Assembly (NCBI RefSeq): GCF_018271995.1
Contig: NZ_JAGUCO010000004.1
Location: forward strand, 288,544-352,543
Direction of reading: 5' to 3'
DNA length: 64,000 nucleotides
Origin: Carboxylicivirga linearis
GTDB taxonomy: Bacteria > Bacteroidota > Bacteroidia > Bacteroidales > Marinilabiliaceae
Below, in pieces: positions 35,301 to 45,916 of this stretch. The notes under the pieces are model-generated. The model was not told the origin of the DNA. It was given only the letters and a program-made list of their open reading frames with translations, and made no database searches. The position numbers and the translations under genes are program-made. Positions within the stretch are counted from its first letter, which is position 1. Every line of letters begins with the position of its first letter.

Positions 35301-36581
35301 ATGAAATTTTTGTTGCTATTATGTCTGAGTGCATTAGTCTCAATAAGTAGCTATGCCCAGAATCAGCTCAATCAATTATTCTCCGAAGAACGATATCCCG
35401 AAATTATTTCACAACTTGAATCGGCCAAAAACACATTGGATGATGACGGGTATTATCTTTTAGCAGCCGCTTATCTTCAATCCGGAGCACTCAACAATGC
35501 CATTGCTACCTTAGAAAATTTCAACAACTCATTACCGGTTAAACATCAGGATTTACTTTGTAAAGCATACTTCGAAACCGGTCAATACCCTGAAGCCTTA
35601 AAAATTTGTCAGGATAGATATGCTCAGGATTCTACCCACTATGGAAACCTAATGCGATATGCACAAATTAAAAGCACCGAAGGGCAACACGACAGCACCA
35701 TCATCATTTTAAATAATTATTTGGCAGGCGATTCGCTCAACTACAATGCTAATATGCTATTGGCGGAAGCCTATCAAAAAGTAAATGAACCATTAGAAGC
35801 AATTTCCATTTACAAAAGAATCTTAAGAGTTTACCCGGTAAACCAAAAAGTAGGTGCCAAATTAGCACAGACTTATTATGGTAAAAAAATGTACAAAGAG
35901 TGTTTCGATCTTAGTATGGAATTTGTTGATACGCTCGGTTATACCAGGCGATTTCTTACGATGGCAGGTTTGGCCAGCTTCAAAGCAGGCAACAATGGCA
36001 ATACCGTTACCTTATTTAAACGCATGGAAGCCCATGGTGATAGTTCATTAATTACCAAGAAGAACATAGGTATTGCTTTATATCGCATGGAGAATTATAA
36101 TCAGAGTTTGCCATATTTATACTCAGCTTTTAGCTTAAAAGACGATGATCCTGAAGTATGTTTCTTTTTGGGTGCCAGCTTAGGACAGACTAACATACCC
36201 TTACGAGGCAAACCATTCCTGGTTCGGGCTGCTTCTTTATTACAACCAGCTCCCGGATTAATGGAAAAAGTTCATCTAAAATTAGCTCTTATGCATGAAG
36301 ATGCAGGTGATTATGCCAAGGCAATTGCATACTACGATACTGCTTATAGCTATTCACCTTCAACCGTTCAGTATTTATATAACCAAGCAGCTATTTACGA
36401 TTACGAGCTGAATAACAATGAAAAAGCACAGGAGTTATACAAGCAATTTCTTTCCAAACTACCAGATTCATTGGATACAAAAAAAGGAAAAGACTTATAC
36501 AGAGCCAGGTTAAAAGAGGTAGTAGATCAACGACTAAATGTGATGGCTGAGGAAGATTTTTTTCGTCAGGGAGTTCAATAG
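35301..36581 (+). CDS. Secreted TPR-repeat protein
   Basis: A 426-residue protein with a signal peptide (1-19, ending SSYAQ). The rest is about ten tetratricopeptide-like helical pairs, for example YYLLAAAYLQSGALNNAIAT, DLLCKAYFETGQYPEALKIC and ALMHEDAGDYAKAIAYYDTA. TPR proteins act as scaffolds for other proteins; periplasmic or outer-membrane associated here. No partner is adjacent. Confidence 0.85.
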   Translation: MKFLLLLCLSALVSISSYAQNQLNQLFSEERYPEIISQLESAKNTLDDDGYYLLAAAYLQSGALNNAIATLENFNNSLPVKHQDLLCKAYFETGQYPEALKICQDRYAQDSTHYGNLMRYAQIKSTEGQHDSTIIILNNYLAGDSLNYNANMLLAEAYQKVNEPLEAISIYKRILRVYPVNQKVGAKLAQTYYGKKMYKECFDLSMEFVDTLGYTRRFLTMAGLASFKAGNNGNTVTLFKRMEAHGDSSLITKKNIGIALYRMENYNQSLPYLYSAFSLKDDDPEVCFFLGASLGQTNIPLRGKPFLVRAASLLQPAPGLMEKVHLKLALMHEDAGDYAKAIAYYDTAYSYSPSTVQYLYNQAAIYDYELNNNEKAQELYKQFLSKLPDSLDTKKGKDLYRARLKEVVDQRLNVMAEEDFFRQGVQ

Positions 36582-36597
36582 CAAAGAACAAAATCAA

Positions 36598-36634
36598 ATA
36601 AGCCGGCTCTTATTGAGAGACCGGCTTATTTAAA
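36598..36634. terminator. Bidirectional terminator
   Basis: ATAAGCCGG (36598-36606) pairs with CCGGCTTAT (36621-36629), with further pairing inside (CTCTT and AGAGA). It lies between the convergent TPR and tpx genes. Confidence 0.75.
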
Positions 36635-36673
36635 ACATAAAACTAAACTAAAAAAAGCTATCTGCTTTAAGCC

Positions 36674-37171
36674 TTACAAAACTTTTAAAGCAGCTTCATA
36701 ATCTGGCTCGTTAACAATGTCATCCACCTGTTCGCTGTGAACTACTTTACCATTCTCATCAACCACAACCACAGCTCTAGATAAAAGACCTGCTAACGGT
36801 CCATCAACCATTTTAACTCCATAATTCTGGCTGAATACTTCATCTTTATATTCAGATAATGAAATTACTTTATCTAATCCTTCGGCTCCACAAAAACGTG
36901 CGTGTGCAAAAGGTAAATCGCGCGAAATACATAATACTGTAGTATTATCACGTTTTGATGCTTCATCATTAAATCTTCTTACTGATGCAGCACATACAGA
37001 AGTATCAACACTTGGAAAGATATTTAAGACTACTTTCTGTCCTTTATAATCATGTAGTGAAACATCACCTAAATCAGTATTTACAAGTGTAAATTCAGGA
37101 GCTTCAGCTCCTACTCTTGGTAAATCACCGGCAGTTGCTACAGGTGATCCTTTAAATGTAATTTTTGCCAT
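36674..37171 (-). CDS. tpx: Thiol peroxidase (Tpx)
   Basis: A 165-residue 2-Cys peroxiredoxin of the Tpx subfamily. Peroxidatic Cys60 lies in SVDTSVCAASVRRFN and resolving Cys94 in ARFCGAEGLD, the exact Tpx spacing. The N-terminus MAKITFKGSPVATAGDLPRVG is characteristic. It reduces hydrogen peroxide and alkyl hydroperoxides with thioredoxin, in the cytoplasm (no signal peptide). Confidence 0.96.
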   Translation of the reverse strand: MAKITFKGSPVATAGDLPRVGAEAPEFTLVNTDLGDVSLHDYKGQKVVLNIFPSVDTSVCAASVRRFNDEASKRDNTTVLCISRDLPFAHARFCGAEGLDKVISLSEYKDEVFSQNYGVKMVDGPLAGLLSRAVVVVDENGKVVHSEQVDDIVNEPDYEAALKVL

Positions 37172-37235
37172 TTTGTTTGATCTAATTGTTTAAAACCCTA
37201 AACAAGCCTTTTCAAGTTTTTGTTTACTCATAAAT

Positions 37236-37274
37236 CAAAAAAAATGACCGAAGAATGTTTATCCTTCGGTCATT
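37236..37274 (-). terminator. Terminator of the ccsBA gene
   Basis: On the minus strand AATGACCGAAG and CTTCGGTCATT form an 11-bp stem followed by TTTTTTT. It lies 25 bases past the stop codon of the cytochrome c biogenesis gene. Confidence 0.9.
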
Positions 37275-37298
37275 CACATATTTAGGTCATAAAATATT

Positions 37299-40200
37299 TT
37301 ATTCCTTAAGTTCTTCTTTTGCCAGTTTCTTCTCGTTATAAATGGCATAAAATATGACTACAGCAACTACAGCAACGGTATAATAAACCCATGATGGAAC
37401 GGGTACCGGATCACCTTTTGCATAAGAATGCATTCCTGCTAAATAATAGTTCACTCCCAGGTACGTCATAATCACTGATGAATATCCTATCACCGACCAA
37501 ATATTAAAAGTAGTAATACTCTTCATACCCGGAATAAAGCGCATGTGTAATATAAAGGCATATACCAGAATGGTAACTGCCGACCAGGTTTCCTTTGGAT
37601 CCCAGCCCCAATAGCGTCCCCACGATTCGTTGGCCCACACACCACCTAAAAATGCACCAACTGTTAATAAATACAATCCAACGGTCATGGCTCTTTCGCT
37701 AATGGCAGACAGCTCTTCAATGGTTAGTGTAAATGCCTTTTTATTATCCTTATTTTTAGCACCTGCCAAAATTAAATTCAGAAAGCCCAATAAGAATCCA
37801 TTCCCCAGAAATCCGTAGCTCGCCACAATAATAGCCACATGAATGGTTAACCAGTAAGATTTCAAAACCGGAACCAGGTTGGTAATTTCAGGATTCATCC
37901 AACTTAAATGCGCCACCATTAAAATGATACCCGCAAATATTGAAGAAACCGATAAGGCAATTGGATTCTTTTTTGTCCAGCTTAAACCAGCCACCAAGGT
38001 GGTCCAGCCAATATATAGCATCGACTCATAACCATTACTCCAGGGAGCATGACCAGAAATATACCAACGTAACCCCAATCCTATTGTGTATAATGAAAAT
38101 GCCAGAATTACCAGAACCAAACCTATTCGTAAAATCCACTTAAACTGAAAACGCGGTTGTACCAAACGCATCAGCTGGAAGAATAAAAGAATCATACCTA
38201 ACACCAAGAAATATGGCATCAGAGACATAAACAAGCTACTTTGGTTATAGAAAATCTCAATATCTTTTTTGGCATCCGGGGGTAGAATATCACCTCCAAA
38301 CTTATGCTGATACTTATCTATCGCCTCCAGATAATTCTGCTCATTGGCTTTATCACCCGAGATTAAAGACTGTAAGTACATATTCAGGACATTTTTAATA
38401 AATAAACTGTCCTTTTCACTTACACCTGTAATTTTATCTTTTGCTAAAACCCACTTATTGTTCTCACTATCGGGTAAAGGAAAAATCTTATAAAAGCTTC
38501 CGATCTTATGCATGAAAAAGACATTAACCTGCTCATCAACCTTTACAACTTCCTGCTCCAGTTTATTCCTGAAGGCAGGTCTTTTTCTGTAAGACGCTTC
38601 TACCAGTTGACGGATTTTATATTTCCCATCAGGGGTAAAGAAATTATTAATGGATGATTTTTTCTCTGTCACTTGAAGTATTGCCCGTAACTCATCATGC
38701 TTAATTGTAATGAGTGGTGTTTCCTGCCAGAAGCCCGGATCAACAAGCATTCCCAGTGCAACCTGGTCGGCGGTAAGTCCCCGGAAAGTATGATGCTTCA
38801 CAAGCTTACGAACAATTTCGCTGTTCATACTATTCACCGGCTTCATTCTACCTCCGTTATCCTGCACCCAGAGTCGCCCAAAAGCCTCAGCCGATTCTTT
38901 ACTAATTTTAATATGTGGATTCAAATCCTGTCCAACAGCCGGAAGAGCTAACAATAATAACCCGATTGCCAGAAACTTCTTTTTCTCTTTATAAATCTCA
39001 TCTATACGCCGCCCCAAATTTCTGAAACGGGTATTAGGGAATACAAGCGATAAAGCCATACCTATAGCTAAAATAAGGTATCCTGCATAGGTAAATAAGG
39101 TTCCCCATAAATCACGGTTCACCGAAAGAATAGTTCCTTTCTCATCCATATCATAGGATGATTGAAAAAATCGGTAGCCTTTATAATTCAATATGTTATT
39201 CATAAAAATACGTCGATCTTCTTTCAATCCTGTTCGTTCATCAAGAAGAGTTACCTCACTGGCATACGAACTCGGACTTTCACTTCCAGGATATCGATCC
39301 AATTCAAAACTATTTAAATGCAAGGCAAAAGGTATATGAATTTGTTTAGCTCCATAACTCACCGAAACGTTTACTCCATCTATTTCAGCACTGTACCTCC
39401 TTCCCAATACATCCTTCTGGCCAAACACATAAAATTCTTTTTCTTTCCCATTTAACTCAGCCACAAACTTAATAGCATCGGGCAAACCATTGCCATCTTG
39501 CCCTTCCACTGCAACAGGTTCCAGAACTGCACTTTCCATTAAGCTCGTAAACACCATTCGTAAATCACCAAAACTATACAGAACACCATTAAACAACTTA
39601 TGTGGAGTACCCGGCTCAAATTTCTGTACATCACCAGTCTGCATTTGCATCATGCTTACCGTATCCTTACCAATAAAATAAGGCATGCCATCCTTCAATG
39701 TTAAAACAATATCTTGATTGGTCTCCGCCGGGTCAAATGCTAATTGATAATTACCAACCGTAATAATATCTCCCTTAAACAAAGAGAATTCCTGTCTCCC
39801 TCTGGCTGCCGATAATACAATTTTAATAGCCGTTTCTCCACCTTCCTTTTCAATAGCTCGAGAGGTAGCTTGTGGAATAAAAGCTTCACTTTTTAATTTT
39901 AATCTCCCATTGGGTGTTGCAAAACTTGATGAATACTCCTTAGGACTTACTACGGAATACAAAACATGCTCTTCATCTTCCTCTTCGTAATCTTTGGAGC
40001 TTACTCTAACATTTACATATTGATCGCTGGATAATATTTGATCGGATTGCTCACCTTCTCTAATGTGCATCATTCCTTCATACCCAATATATCGAGTAAT
40101 GGCAGCCCCTACTATTATACATAAAAAGGCTAGATGAAAAATCAGGACTGGTAGTTTTTTTAATGACCAGGTTTTGTATTTACTAAGATTACCTATCATA

Positions 40201-40379
40201 TTAATGGCTAATAGCACAAATACCAACTCAAACCACCAACTATTATATACTAAAGCTTTTGATGCATTGGTGCCAAAATCATTTTCAATAAAAGTTGCAA
40301 TTCCAAGAACAGCCGCTAAAAATAAGAGTAACGTACCCATCAACCAATGGGACATAAGAGCTTCAAAAAGTTTTTTCAT
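37299..40379 (-). CDS. Cytochrome c biogenesis protein, ResB-CcsA fusion (System II)
   Basis: 1026 residues from the chosen ATG (MKKLFEALMSHWLMGTLLLF); an upstream start at 40409 adds ten residues. The N-terminal half (about 1-480) is ResB/CcsB, with several membrane segments and a large periplasmic loop. The C-terminal third is CcsA with YESMLYIGWTT and the tryptophan-rich heme-handling motif WGRYWGWDPKETWSAV, flanked by conserved His (HLSW, LTIHVAI, ILHMRF). The fused protein exports heme and attaches it to CxxCH cytochromes. Such fusions are typical of Bacteroidota. It is monocistronic. Confidence 0.92.
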   Translation of the reverse strand: MKKLFEALMSHWLMGTLLLFLAAVLGIATFIENDFGTNASKALVYNSWWFELVFVLLAINMIGNLSKYKTWSLKKLPVLIFHLAFLCIIVGAAITRYIGYEGMMHIREGEQSDQILSSDQYVNVRVSSKDYEEEDEEHVLYSVVSPKEYSSSFATPNGRLKLKSEAFIPQATSRAIEKEGGETAIKIVLSAARGRQEFSLFKGDIITVGNYQLAFDPAETNQDIVLTLKDGMPYFIGKDTVSMMQMQTGDVQKFEPGTPHKLFNGVLYSFGDLRMVFTSLMESAVLEPVAVEGQDGNGLPDAIKFVAELNGKEKEFYVFGQKDVLGRRYSAEIDGVNVSVSYGAKQIHIPFALHLNSFELDRYPGSESPSSYASEVTLLDERTGLKEDRRIFMNNILNYKGYRFFQSSYDMDEKGTILSVNRDLWGTLFTYAGYLILAIGMALSLVFPNTRFRNLGRRIDEIYKEKKKFLAIGLLLLALPAVGQDLNPHIKISKESAEAFGRLWVQDNGGRMKPVNSMNSEIVRKLVKHHTFRGLTADQVALGMLVDPGFWQETPLITIKHDELRAILQVTEKKSSINNFFTPDGKYKIRQLVEASYRKRPAFRNKLEQEVVKVDEQVNVFFMHKIGSFYKIFPLPDSENNKWVLAKDKITGVSEKDSLFIKNVLNMYLQSLISGDKANEQNYLEAIDKYQHKFGGDILPPDAKKDIEIFYNQSSLFMSLMPYFLVLGMILLFFQLMRLVQPRFQFKWILRIGLVLVILAFSLYTIGLGLRWYISGHAPWSNGYESMLYIGWTTLVAGLSWTKKNPIALSVSSIFAGIILMVAHLSWMNPEITNLVPVLKSYWLTIHVAIIVASYGFLGNGFLLGFLNLILAGAKNKDNKKAFTLTIEELSAISERAMTVGLYLLTVGAFLGGVWANESWGRYWGWDPKETWSAVTILVYAFILHMRFIPGMKSITTFNIWSVIGYSSVIMTYLGVNYYLAGMHSYAKGDPVPVPSWVYYTVAVVAVVIFYAIYNEKKLAKEELKE

Positions 40380-40623
40380 ATTCTTCTTCTTTGGATTTCT
40401 TTTATTCAAACTATTAAAAAAGTTATCAATAATTAGTTCTTTAACTAACCATAGGGATTCATTATTTACGAGCTTAAAATAGCAAATAAGAACAAGATTA
40501 CTTTAATAATTCATTCTAAATTAGAAAAAAGTTCCCGTTCAATAGCTTTCGACTATTTCCATGAAACGTTTTACTAACGTTTAGCGTATCACATCAAAAT
40601 TGGGGAACTTTCAATCAAATTTT

Positions 40624-42183
40624 ATGAAACTTACTACCAAAGTAATCGCATTCTCGATAGGTATGCTGGCAATACTAGCCCTATCCATTACTATTCCGTC
40701 AACCTTTATTACATACCGAACACAGAAAACTGAACTCAAAGAATTGGAAGTGATGCTTCGTAACAATTTCGATGAAGATATTAAATCACAAGTTCAAACG
40801 GTATATACCATGCTTGAAGGTATCTACCAACTGGCAGAACAAGATTCTATTACTTATAAGGAAGCCGAAGCTTTAGCAGCTCATACTCTAAGAGGAATGC
40901 GCTATGGAAAGGATGGCTATTTCTGGGCTGACACAAAAGAAGGTGTTAATGTGGTGTTGTTAGGAAAAAAAGATGCTGAAGGTAAAAGTCGCTGGGATGC
41001 AAAAGATGCCAAAGGGAAGTATTTTATAAGGGAGATAATTCAATCCGGATTATCGGGCGACGGATATACTGAATATTGGTTTCCGAAAGCCGGTACAGAT
41101 ATACCGCTACCCAAAAGAAGCTACACAACTTATTTTGAACCATTCAATTGGGTTATTGGCACAGGTAACTATATTGATGATATTGATGAAAAAATTGAAG
41201 CAGCAAGGACTGAAATGGAAGATAGTTTGATAAATGGTATTATACTTTCTTCTGTTATTGCCTTGGTTATGCTTGTTTTATTCGGTTTGCTATCTGTAAT
41301 ATTTAGCAAAAGACTAACAAAGAGCATTATTACCTTATCAGAAAAAACTAAGTTGATTGCAAAAGGTAATTTATCCATCCATATTAATGCAACACAGAAA
41401 GATGAAATTGGCGTTTTGCAACAATCCTTAAAGTCAACCCTACAAAAACTTCGTGAAGTTATACAGGAAGTAATTGAAGGTGCAGGCAATGTATATGCTG
41501 CCAGCGAACAAATGGCACAAACAGCCGAGCATATTTCTAATGGAGCTAACTCTCAGGCTGCATCCACCGAAGAAATATCTACTTCTGTGGAAGAGATGGT
41601 TGCCAATATCCAATCTAATTCTGAAAATGCCAAACGCACAGAAGCAACTGCGAATAAGGCTGGAATGGGCATTGAACAACTACAGGAAACAGTGAATAAG
41701 AATTTATTGGCCATGGAACAGATTGGTTCAAAGGTTACGATTATAAAAGATATTGCCTATCAAACAAATCTGTTAGCTCTTAATGCATCAGTGGAAGCAG
41801 CCAGAGCCGGTGATGCTGGACGAGGTTTTGCTGTTGTAGCAACCGAGGTTCGTAAATTATCTGAATTTACTCAAAAAGCAGCTACTGAAATTGATGAAGT
41901 ATCATCATCGAGCCTGGAGATAGCGCAACAATCGTGGAACGAAATGGAGACAATCCTGCCAGACATAAGGTCGATATTAAACGCCATCAAGGAAATACTA
42001 GCTTCCAGTCAGGAACAGGAAGCAGGAGCAACACATATTAATAGTGCCATTCAATCTCTGGTAAATATAACCTCACAAAATTCAGCCTCATCTGAAGAAA
42101 TGGCTTCCAGCTCAGAAGAATTATCAAGGCAGGCAGAAATCTTAAAAGAAACAATTGGATATTTTAAGATAAATAACGAATAA
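40624..42183 (+). CDS. Chemoreceptor with a single-Cache sensor domain
   Basis: 519 residues from the chosen ATG; the longer frame begins with TTG at 40600. TM1 is at about 7-28. A periplasmic sCache_2-type domain follows (about 35-190) with [13 protein letters not shown] and [15 protein letters not shown], then TM2 (about 205-225), a HAMP domain (about 228-280) and the MCP coiled coil with the intact tip (about 375-412: [20 protein letters not shown]). Cache domains bind small ligands such as organic acids. No chemotaxis partners are nearby. Confidence 0.93.
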   Translation: MKLTTKVIAFSIGMLAILALSITIPSTFITYRTQKTELKELEVMLRNNFDEDIKSQVQTVYTMLEGIYQLAEQDSITYKEAEALAAHTLRGMRYGKDGYFWADTKEGVNVVLLGKKDAEGKSRWDAKDAKGKYFIREIIQSGLSGDGYTEYWFPKAGTDIPLPKRSYTTYFEPFNWVIGTGNYIDDIDEKIEAARTEMEDSLINGIILSSVIALVMLVLFGLLSVIFSKRLTKSIITLSEKTKLIAKGNLSIHINATQKDEIGVLQQSLKSTLQKLREVIQEVIEGAGNVYAASEQMAQTAEHISNGANSQAASTEEISTSVEEMVANIQSNSENAKRTEATANKAGMGIEQLQETVNKNLLAMEQIGSKVTIIKDIAYQTNLLALNASVEAARAGDAGRGFAVVATEVRKLSEFTQKAATEIDEVSSSSLEIAQQSWNEMETILPDIRSILNAIKEILASSQEQEAGATHINSAIQSLVNITSQNSASSEEMASSSEELSRQAEILKETIGYFKINNE

Positions 42184-42289
42184 GATCAACCAAAAATAGA
42201 TTTACTTGATTGAGAAGTATTATTTTATTTGCTTTGCCCCCTGAAAAAACAATAAATGCCAAATAAAAACTGGTTTTAAACCAAACAAA

Positions 42290-43531
42290 ATGAAAAAAGT
42301 ACTTTTATTTTTTGCAATTATTGCATTTACCTTTCATTTAAATGCACAGGAAAGCGAAAAAAAAATTAACGTAGAAATTCATGGATTTGTCGGAGTAAAT
42401 GCCACTTACGACTCGCGCCAAAGTGTTACGCCCCGAAATGGACACATTTATTTATGGCCACTACCTCCAAACTTTGACAATGCCGGTAATGACCTAAATG
42501 ATGCTGCCAACCTGGATCTTGACGCTTCTTTTAGTCGCTTTAATATTGGAGTTAGCGGCCCTGATGTTTGGGGAGCTAAATCTTTTGCCTTTATGGAAGG
42601 TGATTTCTTAGGAGATAAAGCGCAGGGTAATGATTTATATTTTCGTTTGCGTCATGCCTTTATTCGATTAACCTGGGAGAAAAGCAGTTTATTGGCCGGA
42701 CAATATTGGCACCCTTTGTTTATTCCAGAAAACTTTGCCTCTATGGTTACCGTTAGTGTGGGATCTCCTTACCACCCTCTAAACCGCCAACCAATGATAC
42801 GTTACGGATATAAACTTACCACTAATTTTGAAGTGATAGCTTACCTGATGAATCAAAATGATTTTGGCGACAGAGGAATGCCAGGAGCAGAAGAAAGAGG
42901 ATTACGTCCGGAGGTTGATTTGCAATTTAAATATAAGAACAATGGTTTCTTTGCAGCTTTTACTGCAGGATATAAATCATTAAAACCAGCGTTGGCTGAT
43001 CCCAATAATGGATTAAAAACAGATGAATTAGCGCAAGCCGGTTATGTAGCTGGTTCTATCAAACAAAAGTTTAGCAAATTCACTGTTAAAGCCGAAGGTA
43101 TTTACGGTGGGGCAATGTCTAATTTGGTGATGCTTGGTGGATTTGCCGAAAAAAACAATGGAAGTGAGCAACGCCAATACACTCCTATTAATACATTAGC
43201 TTTATGGGGCGACATTCAGTCGAACCACACAAAGGTGCAACCCGGAATATTTGCCGGATACACTGAAAATCTAGGAGCTTCAGAGAATGCCAATTACCTA
43301 TCAGAATATACTTTAGGAGGAAACATTGGTAAAATGTATACTGTTGCCCCTCGTATTAAGTTTTTTGCAACACCAAAAGTATGTTTAGGTGTTGAATGGA
43401 TGTATACAGTAGCAGGTTACGCTGGTAAAGATGATGAGGGAAATTATAAGTTTGATGAAAAAGCTAAACCTATCGACCTCGAAGATTATTCAAATCATCG
43501 CATTACAACCAGCTTAAAATATATTTTCTAG
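42290..43531 (+). CDS. Porin-like outer-membrane protein
   Basis: A 413-residue protein with a signal peptide (1-19, ending HLNAQ). The mature part is beta-strand-rich from NVEIHGFVGVNATYDSRQ to the end TTSLKYIF (terminal Phe), as in 16-stranded barrels. The stretch LLAGQYWHPLFIPENFASMVT recalls the DcaP/porin-4-like group. It may be a passive channel, perhaps for acidic solutes, but the substrate cannot be inferred. It lies 106 bases after the chemoreceptor. Confidence 0.78.
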   Translation: MKKVLLFFAIIAFTFHLNAQESEKKINVEIHGFVGVNATYDSRQSVTPRNGHIYLWPLPPNFDNAGNDLNDAANLDLDASFSRFNIGVSGPDVWGAKSFAFMEGDFLGDKAQGNDLYFRLRHAFIRLTWEKSSLLAGQYWHPLFIPENFASMVTVSVGSPYHPLNRQPMIRYGYKLTTNFEVIAYLMNQNDFGDRGMPGAEERGLRPEVDLQFKYKNNGFFAAFTAGYKSLKPALADPNNGLKTDELAQAGYVAGSIKQKFSKFTVKAEGIYGGAMSNLVMLGGFAEKNNGSEQRQYTPINTLALWGDIQSNHTKVQPGIFAGYTENLGASENANYLSEYTLGGNIGKMYTVAPRIKFFATPKVCLGVEWMYTVAGYAGKDDEGNYKFDEKAKPIDLEDYSNHRITTSLKYIF

Positions 43532-43554
43532 TAAAAAATATTGTAGTAAAACCA

Positions 43555-43583
43555 AAACCCATCTCATTCCGAGGTGGGTTTTT
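43555..43583 (+). terminator. Terminator after the porin-like gene
   Basis: AAACCCATCTC pairs with GAGGTGGGTTT (one G-U) over a short loop, then a T-run. Confidence 0.85.
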
Positions 43584-43759
43584 AATTGTAAAACATTCTT
43601 CAGTAACATAGATATAGGGAATTTGCATCATCAGTTTATTGTTTGTAAATCAATACTGGAAAAGCTTCTTATATATTTTTGCTGAGAAAGGTAAACCAAT
43701 TAACCTTACAGACGTTAGTATAAACCGAGTTACAAAAAGTGTTAGATAGTATTTTCAGG

Positions 43760-43918
43760 ATGAAAGAAAAATTAGCCGTCGTTGCCGTTCTTATGATTAT
43801 AGCCGGATTTGGCATGATTCACAGTACTACTTCCTATATGGAGGTGGTTAGTCTTCTAATGATTGGCATAGGTGCGGCTTTTCTGTTATTTTTGCTACTG
43901 AAGAAAAAAGGTAACTAA
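43760..43918 (+). CDS. Small membrane protein, 52 residues
   Basis: A short frame from ATG (43760) to TAA (43918): MKEKLAVVAVLMIIAGFGMI, then HSTTSYMEVVSLLMIGIGAA and a C-terminal FLLFLLLKKKGN. It has two hydrophobic helices with a short polar turn (HSTTSYME) and a basic tail. The next gene begins nine bases later, so they may share a transcript. The two-helix pattern and good spacing support it as real; the function is unknown. Confidence 0.55.
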   Translation: MKEKLAVVAVLMIIAGFGMIHSTTSYMEVVSLLMIGIGAAFLLFLLLKKKGN

Positions 43919-43927
43919 TACATCATC

Positions 43928-44395
43928 ATGTTCTCAAAAGAGCAAGCTAAAGAACTACGCCAGCTATTCTGGCACAAACTGGAAAACCGCACTCGCAGAA
44001 TTCCTGGTCAGAAGGGTAAAAAAATTCGCTGGATTTTTGACAATACCGGAATAAAGGGATTAGATCTACGTTTCGACATTGATAGAGAAAGAGCGATTGT
44101 AGCACTCGAAATTAATCATCGTAACGAAGATAGACGATTGCAGTTGTATGAAAAATTGGAAGCTTGCAAGAGCATTTTCGAAACCACTTACGAAGGCGAG
44201 TTAACCTGGGATTACGTTTACACCAAAGATGGCGAAAAAGAAGTTTGCCGGGTATATGAGCAAATGCCGTCTGATATTTACCAGGAAGAGCTGTGGCCCG
44301 ATACCATGAAGTTTATGATTAATCGTATGCTACGTTTGGAAAAAGCCTTTCTGGAAGTAAAAGACTTTTTATTGCATGATGAACTGGGAAGTTAA
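43928..44395 (+). CDS. DUF4268-type protein
   Basis: A 155-residue cytoplasmic protein. The family mark is the DUF4268 pattern, with FWHKLENRTRRIPGQKGKK near the start, LDLRFDIDRERAIVALEIN in the middle and NRMLRLEKAFLEVKDFL at the end. The fold is thought to be related to restriction-endonuclease-like cores, but the members are short and no catalytic set is visible. It follows the 52-residue membrane protein closely and ends at a bidirectional terminator. Confidence 0.75.
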   Translation: MFSKEQAKELRQLFWHKLENRTRRIPGQKGKKIRWIFDNTGIKGLDLRFDIDRERAIVALEINHRNEDRRLQLYEKLEACKSIFETTYEGELTWDYVYTKDGEKEVCRVYEQMPSDIYQEELWPDTMKFMINRMLRLEKAFLEVKDFLLHDELGS

Positions 44396-44426
44396 AACTG
44401 CTATATTGAAAACTTACAGCATAAAA

Positions 44427-44450
44427 AAAGGCTACCATATGGTAGCCTTT
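44427..44450. terminator. Bidirectional terminator
   Basis: A perfect 24-bp palindrome, AAAGGCTACCAT and ATGGTAGCCTTT, with A/T runs on both sides. It separates the DUF4268 gene from convergent fabH. Confidence 0.85.
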
Positions 44451-44468
44451 TCTGTATATTTTTTATAA

Positions 44469-45470
44469 TTACTTATCTCCGTCGTAAGCCCATTTAACGT
44501 AAACTGAGCCCCAGGTAAAACCGGCACCGAAAGCAGCTAAAATAATATTATCGCCTTTTTTCAGTTGCTTCTCCCACTCCCATAAACATAAAGGAATAGT
44601 GGCAGCAGTAGTATTACCATATTTCGAGATATTAATCATCACTTTACTTGGATCTAACTCCATGCGTTTTGCTGTGGCATCAATAATACGCAAGTTAGCC
44701 TGATGTGGAACCAACCAAGCTAAATCTTTAGCTTTCATATTATTGCGCTCCATTATCTCAACAGATACATCGGCCATATTAGAAACAGCATGCTTAAACA
44801 CATGTTTACCATCCTGAAAGATGTAATGCATTTTGTCATCGATGGTTTGATGAGAAGCAGGATTAACAGACCCACCACCTTTCATATGAAGGTACTTACG
44901 TCCAAAACCATCACTATGCAAAATTGAATCTTTCACTCCGTAATCTTCTTCACTTGGTTCTAACATAACAGCTGCAGCTGCATCGCCAAACAAAACACAA
45001 GTAGTACGGTCTGTGTAATCAACAATTGATGACATTTTATCGGCTCCTACAACAATAACTTTCTTTTTATTGCCTGATTCAATAAAACGGGTAGCAGTAT
45101 CTAATGCATATAGAAAACCAGAACAAGCACCATTCAAGTCAAACCCATGTGCATTTCTGATATCACATTTATCTGCAATAATATTTGATGTAGCCGGGAA
45201 AGGATGGTCTGGAGTAACCGTTGCACAAATAACCAAATCAACTTCTTCTGGCTTGGTTCCTGTCTTTTTTAGAAGCTCTTTAACGGCTTCAGCACCCATA
45301 TCAGAGGTACCTTTTCCTTCACCTTTTAATATGTGGCGCTCTTTTATGCCCACACGTGTCATAATCCATTCATCAGAAGTGTCTACCATCTGACTCAACT
45401 CTTCGTTGTTAAGGATGTATTCAGGTACAAAACCTCCAACACCTGTAATGACTGCATTGATTTTTTTCAT
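44469..45470 (-). CDS. fabH: 3-oxoacyl-ACP synthase III
   Basis: A 333-residue KAS III that joins acetyl-CoA (or a branched acyl-CoA) to malonyl-ACP to start fatty-acid synthesis. The triad is Cys116 ([11 protein letters not shown]), His256 (LVPHQANLR) and Asn286 (SKYGNTTAA); [16 protein letters not shown] is the N-terminal signature. Upstream on the same strand are rpmF and the DUF177 gene, but a terminator at 45660-45698 separates them. plsX, often found here, is absent. Confidence 0.95.
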   Translation of the reverse strand: MKKINAVITGVGGFVPEYILNNEELSQMVDTSDEWIMTRVGIKERHILKGEGKGTSDMGAEAVKELLKKTGTKPEEVDLVICATVTPDHPFPATSNIIADKCDIRNAHGFDLNGACSGFLYALDTATRFIESGNKKKVIVVGADKMSSIVDYTDRTTCVLFGDAAAAVMLEPSEEDYGVKDSILHSDGFGRKYLHMKGGGSVNPASHQTIDDKMHYIFQDGKHVFKHAVSNMADVSVEIMERNNMKAKDLAWLVPHQANLRIIDATAKRMELDPSKVMINISKYGNTTAATIPLCLWEWEKQLKKGDNIILAAFGAGFTWGSVYVKWAYDGDK

Positions 45471-45659
45471 GCGTACAAATATTATGCGGGAACAATGATT
45501 ATAAATCCATCAACTACATTTTCATTGCTCCTATGCTTTCTGTTGTTATTCTCCCTGTTTTGTATCTAACAAAAAGCAAAATATAACTCTATGTTTAAAA
45601 AGGGACGGCTACAAAAGTACAAATTCGAAAATAGTATACAAATTTAACATAGGCCCTAA

Positions 45660-45698
45660 AACAAAATTTGCCCACAAAAATTGCGGGCAAATTTTATT
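45660..45698 (-). terminator. Terminator of the DUF177-rpmF unit
   Basis: AAAATTTGCCC and GGGCAAATTTT are complementary 11-bp arms; T-rich DNA follows on the minus strand. It lies 19 bases after the rpmF stop. Confidence 0.7.
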
Positions 45699-45716
45699 GA
45701 ATACTCATTCAATAAA

Positions 45717-45902
45717 TTAAGCTGTTACTTCTTTCTCTACAGCTAATTTTCCACGGTAGTATCCACATTCTCCACATACTGTGTGCATCTTTACAGTAGC
45801 ACCACAGTTTGAACATACACCTAACGCAGGCGCTACAGCCTTGTAGTGTGTTCTTCTCTTGTCTCTCCTCGTTTTCGAGGTCTTACGTTTAGGATGTGCC
45901 AT
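45717..45902 (-). CDS. rpmF: Ribosomal protein bL32
   Basis: A 61-residue protein. The start MAHPKRKTSKTRRDKRRTHY is the bL32 signature; the zinc-ribbon cysteines are CSNC and CGEC (two CxxC pairs). A structural part of the large ribosomal subunit. It lies 14 bases after the DUF177 gene, as in most bacteria. Confidence 0.97.
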   Translation of the reverse strand: MAHPKRKTSKTRRDKRRTHYKAVAPALGVCSNCGATVKMHTVCGECGYYRGKLAVEKEVTA

Positions 45903-45916
45903 TTTTCAACCTAATT

